Shown here one piece after another: positions 15,720 through 23,752 of a DNA stretch of 64,000 bases. The position numbers and the translations under genes are program-made. The stretch spans positions 1 through 64,000 of the forward strand of contig JBEBRW010000011.1 in NCBI GenBank assembly GCA_040394635.1, given 5' to 3'. The notes beneath the pieces were generated by a model, which saw nothing but the letters and a program-made list of their open reading frames with translations, was not told where the DNA came from and did no database searches. This stretch comes from UBA5239 sp040394635 (GTDB lineage Bacteria; Verrucomicrobiota; Lentisphaeria; Victivallales; Victivallaceae). Every line of letters starts with the position of its first letter. Within the stretch, counting starts at the first letter, position 1.

Positions 15720-18338
15720 ATGAGTAATGAAAAATTCACAACCAAATCACGCGAGGCTCTGATCGGAGCCCAGAATCTGGCGCTCGAGCACGGGCACCAG
15801 GAGATCAACGGTTTGCATCTGCTGGCGTCTTTGCTGGAGCAGAACAACGGTTTGATCCCGTCGCTGCTGAAGCGCATGCAGCTGGACGCGGCGCGCTTCG
15901 CCATGGATGTTTCCATGGAACTGAAGCGGATTCCGTCGGTATCCGGGCCCGGGGCAGGGCAGGTGTACCAGTCGCGCGAATTCAGCGAAATCATCTTGAA
16001 GGCCGGCAAGGTCGCCGAGGAAATGAAGGACGAATTCGTCAGCGTCGAGCATTTGTTCATCGCCATATTGGAGCAGAAAAACAGCAAGGCGGCCGAGCTG
16101 CTGAGCGCCAAGGGCGTCGACAAGGCGCGATTCATGAAGGCGTTGCAGGAAGTTCGCGGCAATCAGCGCGTCACTACCGAGGACCCCGAATCGACTTTTG
16201 AGGCGCTTGAGAAATACGGTCGCGACCTGACGCTGCTGGCCGCTCAGGACAAGCTCGACCCGGTCATCGGGCGCGACGATGAAATCCGGCGCACCATTCA
16301 GATCCTGTCGCGCCGCACCAAGAATAACCCGGTATTGATCGGCGAACCCGGCGTGGGCAAGACTGCCATCGTGGAGGGCCTTGCCCGCCGTATCGTGCGC
16401 GGCGACGTGCCGGAAGGATTGAAGGACCGCAAGCTGGTCGCCCTCGACATGGGCGCCCTGATCGCCGGTGCCAAGTATCGCGGCGAATTCGAAGAGCGCC
16501 TGAAAGCGGTGTTGAAGGAAGTGACCTCGGCCGAGGGCAATGTGATTCTGTTTATCGACGAATTGCACACCGTGGTCGGGGCCGGAGCCTCGGAAGGTTC
16601 CATGGATGCCGGCAATCTCCTGAAGCCGATGCTGGCGCGCGGCGAACTGCATTGCATCGGCGCGACCACTTTGGACGAATACCGCAAATATATCGAAAAA
16701 GACCCGGCGCTGGAACGGCGTTTCCAGACGGTTGTCGTGAACCAGCCGAGCGTGGAGGATACCATTTCGATCATGCGCGGTCTGCGCGAGCGCTACGAGC
16801 TGCACCACGGGGTGCGGATCAAGGACAGTGCGTTGATCTCGGCGGTGCTGCTTTCCGATAAATACATCGCGGACCGTTTCCTGCCGGACAAGGCCATCGA
16901 CCTGATGGACGAAGCCGCGGCCAAGCTGCGTACCGAAATCGACAGTTGTCCGACTGAAATCGACGAAATCGAGCGCCGTGCCATGCAGCTGGAAATCGAA
17001 ATCGCCGGACTGAAAAAGGAAAAGGACACTGCTTCGGTTCAGCGCAAGGAAGTCCTGGAAGCCGAACTGGCCGAACTGAAAAGCGAAGGCAAAGAGTTGC
17101 GCGCCCGCTGGGATAATGAAAAGAAGGGCATCGCCGAGCTCCAGACCCTGCGTGAATCGCTGGAAATGTCCCGCAGCATGCTGGACAAGGCCGAGCGCGA
17201 ATACAATCTGGAAAGGGCGGCCGAGCTGCGGCACGGCACGATTCCGGGCATCGAACGGCAGATCAAAGACGCGGAAAAGAAGATCAAGGCCGGCGATAAC
17301 CATCTGCTCAAAGAAGAAGTGGATGAGGAAGACATCGCCGAGATCGTCAGCCGCTGGACCCATATTCCGGTGCAGAAGCTGATTCAGAGCGAAAAAGCCA
17401 AGTTGCTCGAGCTGGGCAGTCATTTGCATGAGCGCGTGATCGGCCAGGAAGAAGCCGTGGCGGCGGTGGCGGACGCGGTTCTGCGTGCCCGTGCCGGGCT
17501 CAAGTCGGCGAACCGTCCGATCGCCTCGTTTATCTTCCTCGGCCCGACCGGCGTGGGCAAAACCGAGCTGGCGAGAACCCTGGCGGAAAACCTGTTCGAC
17601 GACGAACGCGCCATGATCCGGATCGACATGTCCGAGTACATGGAAAAGCACAGCGTGGCCCGGATGATCGGCGCACCGCCCGGATACATCGGCTACGATG
17701 AAGGCGGCCAGCTGACCGAAGCCGTGCGGCGGCGTCCGTACTCCGTGCTCCTCTTCGACGAAATCGAAAAGGCCCACCCGGACGTGTTCAATATCTTCCT
17801 CCAGATTCTGGACGACGGTATCGTGACCGATTCGCGCGGCCGCACGGTCAGCTTCAAAAACACGATCATCATCATGACCAGCAACCTCGGCAGCGACCTG
17901 ATTCTGCAGCATCAGGGCAATGTGGACGCCGTTCGCGAACAGCTCAACCAGTTGTTGCGCGCCAGCTTCCGGCCGGAATTCCTGAACCGTGTCGATGAAG
18001 TGCTGATTTTCCACACTTTGACGCAGAAACATCTGCTGAAGATCGTGGATATCCAGGTCAAACACTTCGAGGAATTGTTGAAGGACCGTGACATCAAGTT
18101 CACGATCAGCGACAAGGCCCGCGAGTATCTGGCCGAGCAGGGCTACGACCCGGTATTCGGCGCCCGCCCGCTCAAACGCCTGATGGTGCGCGAGCTCGAT
18201 ACCCCGGTATCCCGCATGATCATCGGCGGCGAGCTGAACGACGGCGACACTCTGCTGATCGACAAGGGCAAACAAGGCCTGTTGATGACCGCCATCAACA
18301 ACACCCAAAAAGAAGACGAAGCAGCCGAAGAAAGCTGA
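15720..18338 (+). CDS. clpB: ATP-dependent disaggregase ClpB
   Basis: This AAA+ ring chaperone pulls proteins out of aggregates together with DnaK. It has 872 residues, close to E. coli ClpB (857). Domains in order are the Clp N-domain (1-145), first AAA+ module (Walker A GEPGVGKT at 208-215, Walker B VILFIDE), coiled-coil M-domain (about 410-530), and second AAA+ module (Walker A GPTGVGKT at 608-615, Walker B VLLFDEIEKAHP), then the D2 small domain. The M-domain and the absence of the ClpP-binding IGF loop separate it from ClpA/ClpC. It has its own sigma-54 promoter and terminator directly after the hsp20 operon. Confidence 0.97.
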   Translation: MSNEKFTTKSREALIGAQNLALEHGHQEINGLHLLASLLEQNNGLIPSLLKRMQLDAARFAMDVSMELKRIPSVSGPGAGQVYQSREFSEIILKAGKVAEEMKDEFVSVEHLFIAILEQKNSKAAELLSAKGVDKARFMKALQEVRGNQRVTTEDPESTFEALEKYGRDLTLLAAQDKLDPVIGRDDEIRRTIQILSRRTKNNPVLIGEPGVGKTAIVEGLARRIVRGDVPEGLKDRKLVALDMGALIAGAKYRGEFEERLKAVLKEVTSAEGNVILFIDELHTVVGAGASEGSMDAGNLLKPMLARGELHCIGATTLDEYRKYIEKDPALERRFQTVVVNQPSVEDTISIMRGLRERYELHHGVRIKDSALISAVLLSDKYIADRFLPDKAIDLMDEAAAKLRTEIDSCPTEIDEIERRAMQLEIEIAGLKKEKDTASVQRKEVLEAELAELKSEGKELRARWDNEKKGIAELQTLRESLEMSRSMLDKAEREYNLERAAELRHGTIPGIERQIKDAEKKIKAGDNHLLKEEVDEEDIAEIVSRWTHIPVQKLIQSEKAKLLELGSHLHERVIGQEEAVAAVADAVLRARAGLKSANRPIASFIFLGPTGVGKTELARTLAENLFDDERAMIRIDMSEYMEKHSVARMIGAPPGYIGYDEGGQLTEAVRRRPYSVLLFDEIEKAHPDVFNIFLQILDDGIVTDSRGRTVSFKNTIIIMTSNLGSDLILQHQGNVDAVREQLNQLLRASFRPEFLNRVDEVLIFHTLTQKHLLKIVDIQVKHFEELLKDRDIKFTISDKAREYLAEQGYDPVFGARPLKRLMVRELDTPVSRMIIGGELNDGDTLLIDKGKQGLLMTAINNTQKEDEAAEES

Positions 18339-18356
18339 TCGTCAGCAAGATAACCA

Positions 18357-18393
18357 CTCCCGGTACAGGTCAAACTTGTACCGGGATTTTTTT
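18357..18393 (+). terminator. Intrinsic terminator of clpB
   Basis: TCCCGGTACA (18358-18367) pairs with TGTACCGGGA (18377-18386), followed by TTTTTTTG on the plus strand. Confidence 0.9.
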
Positions 18394-18394
18394 G

Positions 18395-19345
18395 TCAGTT
18401 GAAGTGGGCCTGGGAGAAGGCGATGCGGGCGGCGTCGTTCGGATAGTCGGCGGGGTTGAGGCTTTCGACCAGTTCGAGGCGCGAGGCGAGGCCGGTCTGG
18501 TTGGCGACCTGGATTGCGAGGCCGGGGCGGGCGTTCAGCTCAAGAAGCAGGGGGCCGCGTTCGCGGTCGAGTGCGATGTCCGCGCCGAAGTAGCCGAGTC
18601 CGCACAAATAGGAGCAGGAAGCCGCCAGACGCAAGTGCTCGTCCCACAGTGGAATCTGCAGCGTTTTCAGCTCTTTGCCGGTGTCGGGGTGGCGGGTGAT
18701 CAGCTTGCCGTGCTGCACGGCGTGAAGCGTGCTGCCGTCGCGCAGGCTGAGCCCGACGCCGACCGCACCCTGATGCAGGTTCGCTTTGCCGTCCGAGGCG
18801 CGGGTGGAGAGCCGGCACATGGCCATGACCGGGAACCCTTTGAACACAATCACCCGGACGTCCGGGATACCCTGAAAGCTGAAACCGTCGAAAATATCGG
18901 TGAACTGGATGCGCTCTTCGATCAACGCCACGTCCACTTGGCCGCCGAGGCTGTAAAGCCCACTGAGAATATTGGAAATATGGCGGTAAACCTGATGAAA
19001 CCGCAGTTTCTGGCCGCCGGTTTTAAAGAACACCCTGCCATTATGCTTTTCAATTACCAGAATACCGCGCCCGCCGCTGCCGTGAGCGGGTTTGATGACA
19101 AATTCCCGGTGGTCCTTGACAATTTCCGGGAGATTGGCCACGTCGTGCTGGAATTCGATCTCGCCGATCAGGCCGGCGGTATTGACGCCGAGCTCGGTGG
19201 CGAGCCGTTTGGTGAGAATCTTGTTGTCGACCCGGGGGTAGCACTTGCGCGGGTTGTATTTCAGGATATACGAGTGGTTGCGCCGGTTCATGCCCAGAAT
19301 GCCGGCTTCTCTCAAGCGTTTCGGCGAGGCCCAGTCGAAAATCAT
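18395..19345 (-). CDS. Alpha-L-glutamate ligase-like ATP-grasp protein
   Basis: This 316-residue ATP-grasp ligase is of the RimK-like kind and would add an amino acid to a peptide or small molecule via an acyl-phosphate. Visible motifs are FVIKPAHGSGGRGILVI near residue 95 (nucleotide clamp) and LLELNARPGLAIQVANQTGL near 280 (metal and phosphate ligands). The start ATG at 19345 overlaps the stop of the upstream 7TM gene as ATGA. Longer in-frame starts reach to 19591 but lie inside that gene and are rejected. In comparative genomics, this family, the 7TM inactive-transglutaminase protein and a retropepsin-like protease form a conserved trio. The substrate is unproven. Confidence 0.85.
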   Translation of the reverse strand: MIFDWASPKRLREAGILGMNRRNHSYILKYNPRKCYPRVDNKILTKRLATELGVNTAGLIGEIEFQHDVANLPEIVKDHREFVIKPAHGSGGRGILVIEKHNGRVFFKTGGQKLRFHQVYRHISNILSGLYSLGGQVDVALIEERIQFTDIFDGFSFQGIPDVRVIVFKGFPVMAMCRLSTRASDGKANLHQGAVGVGLSLRDGSTLHAVQHGKLITRHPDTGKELKTLQIPLWDEHLRLAASCSYLCGLGYFGADIALDRERGPLLLELNARPGLAIQVANQTGLASRLELVESLNPADYPNDAARIAFSQAHFN

Positions 19346-20883
19346 TTGATCACCAACGATTTGAAGCGTTTGAGTTCGGTCAGCCGGTAACCGGAGTAGG
19401 TGCCGAGCAGCAGGATGAGGCCGAGCACGATCAGGTCGATTTCGGCAAATGCGAACGTGGCATGCTGCACATAACGGTTCGACATGACGAAGTAGCACAG
19501 CAGTCCGGAGACCATGCTGGCGCCGAATTGTTTGGCCGTGGTGAGCGCGCCGTCTTCTTCCCAGAGAATCGACGCCCGCTCGATGGTCCACGCCATGATG
19601 ATCAGCGGAAACAGCGCCACGGAGAGGCCGTAGGTGAAGCCGACGTTATGGGAGAGCAAGCTGAAGATCTTCATCAGGAAAATCACCACCAGCACCACTG
19701 CGGCGATTCGCGGCACCAGCAGCAGATTCAAGCGCGATAAATAGAAGCGCACCAATAGCCCCAGCACGATGATGATCAGGAAGCTGATCAGCCCCGGGAT
19801 GAGTTCGGTTTCCATGAATGCCAGGGCAATCAGCACCGGCATGAAGGTCCCCATGGTCTGGATACCCACCACGTTGCGGATAAGCACCACCAGCAGGATG
19901 CCGAGCGGGATCAACGCGATGCGCTTGAAGAGGTTCTGGCTCTCCAGCGGCAGTTCGTAAACCGAAAGGGAACCGAGAATGCGGCCGATAAAGTCGCGTT
20001 TGGCCGGAATCAGCACCAGCGAGGGAATCGTAGCCTGAAACACCGAGTAACGGACGGACGACTTGGTGCCGCCCTCGACGTCCAGCAGCGATTTATCGCC
20101 CCGGCGCAGAGCCAGATATTGCTCCGGGAAGCCCGGTTTGACCTGATTCACATCGTAACCGTGCCAGGCGCCATTGAAATAGACTTCGAGTGTTTTGATC
20201 AGCTGCCGGCGGCGTCCGTCGATCAGCTGCACGCCGTACACCGGGCGGGCGGGAATGTCGCGTTCCAGCAGCAAATTGATGGCCAGTTCCAGCTTGTCGT
20301 CGGTGGTGCTGACTTCGGGCAGCAGGGATTTGACGCCATCGGTGTCGGCATGGAAAATATAATCGAGGATATTCAGCGTGAATTGAGTGGTGTCGGCATG
20401 GTCGGCAGAGGCCTGGTCGAGGAGGTTTTTAACATTCAGCCGGGCGGAGGGGCCGCCCCAGACGTGCTTTTCGCCCAGCACGGGCTGAGGGGCTTTCGTG
20501 GCATTCGGCGAGATTTTCGTATCGAAAATTTTCATGCGGTAAAAGATCGTCTGGGCATCTTTCGGGGAGTCCACGGAGTCCCATTCGGCACGGCGGCGGT
20601 CACCTTCGCCGGTATACTGAAACGAGTAGTGGGTATCCGAAATCTGGTCCTCGGAAAAGACCTTGTAACCCGGAGTGTCTTCCGGAGCCGCCAGTGATAT
20701 TTTGACCGGGCCCTGGCCGGGTTTGAAGTCGATCCGGGCCTCGACCTGCCACAGCAGCGTGCGGTCGTTGGGACGCAGGTTGAATTGGAGGAAATAAACC
20801 TTGTAGAATATTCCGGCGATGGCGATGGCGAACAGCAGACTGACCGTAATGATCAGTTGGGTTTTGGCGGTAATCTCTTTCAT
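19342..20883 (-). CDS. Inactive transglutaminase-like protein fused to a seven-helix membrane domain
   Basis: This 513-residue protein has an N-terminal membrane anchor (about 10-30). A periplasmic region (about 35-290) includes a transglutaminase-like fold without a recognisable Cys-His-Asp triad. The C-terminal half has seven hydrophobic helices (about 300-500). It belongs to the UUP1-type 7TM family that travels with ATP-grasp ligases. The proposed role is to bind or sense a peptide-like ligand outside and pass it to, or organise, the ligase inside. The gene begins 10 bp after the retropepsin-like gene and overlaps the ATP-grasp gene by 4 bp (ATGA), so the three are one operon. Confidence 0.8.
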   Translation of the reverse strand: MKEITAKTQLIITVSLLFAIAIAGIFYKVYFLQFNLRPNDRTLLWQVEARIDFKPGQGPVKISLAAPEDTPGYKVFSEDQISDTHYSFQYTGEGDRRRAEWDSVDSPKDAQTIFYRMKIFDTKISPNATKAPQPVLGEKHVWGGPSARLNVKNLLDQASADHADTTQFTLNILDYIFHADTDGVKSLLPEVSTTDDKLELAINLLLERDIPARPVYGVQLIDGRRRQLIKTLEVYFNGAWHGYDVNQVKPGFPEQYLALRRGDKSLLDVEGGTKSSVRYSVFQATIPSLVLIPAKRDFIGRILGSLSVYELPLESQNLFKRIALIPLGILLVVLIRNVVGIQTMGTFMPVLIALAFMETELIPGLISFLIIIVLGLLVRFYLSRLNLLLVPRIAAVVLVVIFLMKIFSLLSHNVGFTYGLSVALFPLIIMAWTIERASILWEEDGALTTAKQFGASMVSGLLCYFVMSNRYVQHATFAFAEIDLIVLGLILLLGTYSGYRLTELKRFKSLVIK

Positions 20884-20893
20884 GAAAAAAAAC

Positions 20894-21562
20894 TTATTCG
20901 GCTAAAGTGTTGACTCTGGAAACATCCACCGCGGCAAGCCCTTTGAGCAAATTGCGGCCGATCAGGACCTGATATTCGAATTGCTGGCGGTCGATCAAGG
21001 TGAAGTCGCGCATCAGCGTGAGGCGGCCCATCTTGATTTTCAGCTCAACCAGCGGGCGGGGCGGCGGATCTTCCATGCCGTGCCGTTTGATCTTGACATT
21101 GCGCTTGACCCTGCGCTCAAACTGATACTCCTTGCCGTTGGCGCGGGGTTTGATGGAAAATGAAACCCACGACTTGCCGTCGCGCTCAAAATATTTGAGG
21201 TGCGACACGTCGATCGAGCAGAGGGCGGCCCCGGTGTCCACCCGCGCGGGCATTGAAACAGGGATATTCTCGATATAAACCGGTTCTTCCTCGCCGATGA
21301 TCCCGAGGGGGAGAGAGTCCAGTGGACCGTCCTTCGGCGGGGTAGGGGGCGATACCGGGTCAGCGTCGGAGTCGGTGTTTTTGTCTTCCATTTGCGGCTG
21401 CTCGGCGGGGGATTCCATGTCGGTTTCTTCCGCTGCGGAAGGAGCGGCGGCAACAGGAGAGCTTTTCTCAACCACTTGCGGAGGTTGCTCGCCGCCGCTC
21501 TGGCAGCCGAACAGTGCCAACACGAAAAACAGACAGATCAGGGACTTGGCAAAATTCATCAT
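20894..21562 (-). CDS. Retropepsin-like aspartic protease lipoprotein (COG4067 / PF05618 family)
   Basis: The protein of about 222 residues carries a lipoprotein signal (FFVLALFGC, with Cys as the lipidation site). A low-complexity Glu/Pro/Ala linker of about 70 residues follows, and then a retropepsin fold. The catalytic motif is V-D-T-G-A in PARVDTGAALCSIDVS, with a flap-like GKSWVSFSI strand and the typical end VLIGRNLLKGLAAVDVSR. The family was earlier called ATP-dependent zinc protease, but DTGA marks an aspartic protease that works as a dimer. The ATG at 21562 (or the adjacent one at 21559) follows AAAGAGA and fits the signal peptide better than the one at 21577. It is the first gene of the trio. 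Confidence 0.8.
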   Translation of the reverse strand: MMNFAKSLICLFFVLALFGCQSGGEQPPQVVEKSSPVAAAPSAAEETDMESPAEQPQMEDKNTDSDADPVSPPTPPKDGPLDSLPLGIIGEEEPVYIENIPVSMPARVDTGAALCSIDVSHLKYFERDGKSWVSFSIKPRANGKEYQFERRVKRNVKIKRHGMEDPPPRPLVELKIKMGRLTLMRDFTLIDRQQFEYQVLIGRNLLKGLAAVDVSRVNTLAE

Positions 21563-21664
21563 AATAATCTCTTTCATAATTCAGGCTGTTAATATACACC
21601 GCAGTATATAATTTGTCTAACGCCTGCCGCGCCGGAAGATTATTTTTTGGTAATTTAAAACGAA

Positions 21665-21700
21665 GAGGCGGCAAGGACTGAATTCAATCCTTGCCGCCTG
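21665..21700 (-). terminator. Terminator of the transhydrogenase operon
   Basis: AGGCGGCAAGGA (21666-21677) and TCCTTGCCGCCT (21688-21699) form a 12-bp stem. On the minus strand it lies 16 bp after the last gene and is followed by TCTTCGTTTT, a modest U-tract. Confidence 0.75.
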
Positions 21701-21715
21701 AGTTGCAGTATTGCC

Positions 21716-23752
21716 TTATTTCTTGATCTTCCAGTCGAGGGCGCCGACCGGGCATTCTTCGATGCACTGGCCGCATTCGCTGCAGCTGACCGGCAGCGGC
21801 AGGTCATAGGCAGCGCTGACCTCGGTGTTGAAGCCGCGCTTTTTGGCGCTCAGCAGATTCTGGTTTACCACTTCTTTGCAGACCTTGACGCAGATGCCGC
21901 ATTTGATGCACTTCATGCGGTCCTGAATGATCGCCGGGTGACGGTTGTCATAGCCGACTTCGGGTTTCTTGCCCTTGATCGCGGTGGGGCTGGCGCAGTA
22001 GGTTTCCGAATGTTTTTTCAGCTGGCAGTCGCTTTTCGCGGTACAGCTGCACTCGATACAGCGCTTGCCTTCGGCCTTCATTTCGTTCAGGCCGAGCGTC
22101 TTGGAGACTTCGTCAAACGTCGTGGTGCGTTTTTTGAGCTCGATCAGCTTCAGGTCGACGCGGGGAGCGTCGGAAACATCGCTGCGCAGGAATACCAGAT
22201 CGTCTTTCTTGAGCTGGTTCTTCTGCCAGTGGCCACGCGAAACGTTGATGGTTTTTTCCGGCTGTTCGTCGGTCAGGTTGAGCATGCGGAGGATGCTGAT
22301 GGCGGCTTTGCGGCCGCCGGCCACGGCTTCGACCACGGTGGCGGCGCCGCTGATGCAGTCGCCGGCGGCGAAGATGTTGCCGATCATCAGGTTGCTGGCG
22401 GCATCGACCTGGATATCGCCGCGCTTGGTGGTGCTGAAATCGGCGGTGGCGTCGGTGGACTGGCCAATGGCTGCGATGATGGTATCGGCCTTGATTTCGT
22501 ATTCGCTGCCCGCGACCGGCACCGGCTTGCGGCGGCCGGAAGCGTCGGGCTCGCCGAGTTCCATGCGCTGACAGGTCATAATCAGCTCTTTGCCTTCCTT
22601 GCGGATCTTCAACGGAGCGCAGAGGAATTCGAACTTCACGCCTTCTTCTTTGGCCTCGTGGATTTCGATGGCTTCCGCCGGCATTTCCTTTTCGGTACGG
22701 CGATAGCAGCAGGTCACCTCGGGTGCGCCGAGGCGGGTAGCGGTGCGGACGCAGTCCATGGCAGTATTGCCGCCGCCGACCACAATAGTACGGCCGGGGT
22801 TCTTGCCGCTGCCGCAGTTGTTGACTTCGAGCCAGCGAATGCCCTGTTCGGCGAGTTCTTCGCCTTCGGTGTACATGGAGCTGGGCTTCCAGCAGCCGAT
22901 GGCGGCAACCACGGCGTCGTAGTCACGGGCGAGGTCAGCCAGCTTCAGCTCCTTGCCGAGCGCTTTGCCGCATTCGATTTCGATGCCCATTTCGGTGAAA
23001 TGAGCGATTTCCTTGTTCAGGATTTCCTTCGGCAGGCGATATTCCGGGATGCCGTAACGCAGCATGCCGCCGGGCTCAGCCTGTTTGTCGAAGATCCTGG
23101 AGGCCACGCCGCCGAGGCGCAGGTAATAAGCCGCGGCCAGTCCGGCCGGGCCGGCGCCGATAATCGCGACTTTTTTGCCGCTCAGGGCAGGGAGCTCTTC
23201 CTTGTAGGTGTCATAGAACATATCGGCGGCCAGGCGCTTGAAGTCGTTGATGGCGACCGGTTTGTCGGTAACGTTTTTGCGGCAGTCCTTTTCGCAGAAG
23301 CGGGGGCAGACGCGGCCGATGCTCATCGGCATGGGAATGCGCTGTTTGATGATTTTCAGCGATTCCAGGAAGTCGCCTTTGCGGCCGGCCCGCACGTATT
23401 CCTCCACCTTGGCGTGAGCCGGGCAGGCGATGGTGCAGGGGGCCTCGCAGTCGCCCTGATGCTCGGAGAGCAGCAGTTCGAGCGCGGTGCGGCGCATGTC
23501 GGTGACTTCGTCGGTCGAGGAATCGTATTCGCCGCCTTCTACCGGGCAGGCCGAACAGGACGGCAGGAAGCGCCCGGTTTTGGTGTCCTTGACCATACAG
23601 ACGAAGCACGAGGTCGTGCGCGATATCTTCTTGCTGAAACACAAAGTCGGAATGACGATTCCGTTCGCCTCGGCCACGCTCAGGATGGTTTGTCCCGGCT
23701 CGGCCTGAAACTCTTTGCCGTCTATCTTGAAATTGATCAATTTCTTATCCAC
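21716..23752 (-). CDS. NfnL/GltD-like flavoprotein subunit with N- and C-terminal iron-sulfur domains (StnA-like)
   Basis: This 678-residue subunit opens with a [2Fe-2S] ferredoxin domain whose cysteines C38-x10-C49-x2-C52-x13-C66 match NuoG spacing. Next is a GltD-like [4Fe-4S] region (CEAPCTIACP, VCPRFCEKDC), FAD binding (VAIIGAGPAGLAAAYYL), NADP(H) binding (TIVVGGGNTAMDC), and a C-terminal two-cluster ferredoxin (CIKCGICVKVC, CSECGQCIEEC). This is the domain set of the large subunit of Stn (Sporomusa-type Nfn) transhydrogenase. A GTG start at 23752 is chosen because AAAGGAG lies 9 bp upstream; it overlaps the NuoF-like stop by 8 bp. The upstream ATG at 23806 lies inside that gene. No hydrogenase or formate dehydrogenase active-site motif is present. 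Confidence 0.75.
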   Translation of the reverse strand: MDKKLINFKIDGKEFQAEPGQTILSVAEANGIVIPTLCFSKKISRTTSCFVCMVKDTKTGRFLPSCSACPVEGGEYDSSTDEVTDMRRTALELLLSEHQGDCEAPCTIACPAHAKVEEYVRAGRKGDFLESLKIIKQRIPMPMSIGRVCPRFCEKDCRKNVTDKPVAINDFKRLAADMFYDTYKEELPALSGKKVAIIGAGPAGLAAAYYLRLGGVASRIFDKQAEPGGMLRYGIPEYRLPKEILNKEIAHFTEMGIEIECGKALGKELKLADLARDYDAVVAAIGCWKPSSMYTEGEELAEQGIRWLEVNNCGSGKNPGRTIVVGGGNTAMDCVRTATRLGAPEVTCCYRRTEKEMPAEAIEIHEAKEEGVKFEFLCAPLKIRKEGKELIMTCQRMELGEPDASGRRKPVPVAGSEYEIKADTIIAAIGQSTDATADFSTTKRGDIQVDAASNLMIGNIFAAGDCISGAATVVEAVAGGRKAAISILRMLNLTDEQPEKTINVSRGHWQKNQLKKDDLVFLRSDVSDAPRVDLKLIELKKRTTTFDEVSKTLGLNEMKAEGKRCIECSCTAKSDCQLKKHSETYCASPTAIKGKKPEVGYDNRHPAIIQDRMKCIKCGICVKVCKEVVNQNLLSAKKRGFNTEVSAAYDLPLPVSCSECGQCIEECPVGALDWKIKK

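Noticed and set aside
15747..18308. Very long open frame (853 codons) antisense to clpB
   Set aside because: It mirrors the codon structure of clpB in a GC-rich genome, has low-complexity composition and no ribosome-binding site, while clpB is beyond doubt.
19346..19591. N-terminal extension of the ATP-grasp ligase
   Set aside because: The extra residues are an Arg/His-rich out-of-frame reading of the 7TM gene; the ATGA-coupled start at 19345 fits the family.
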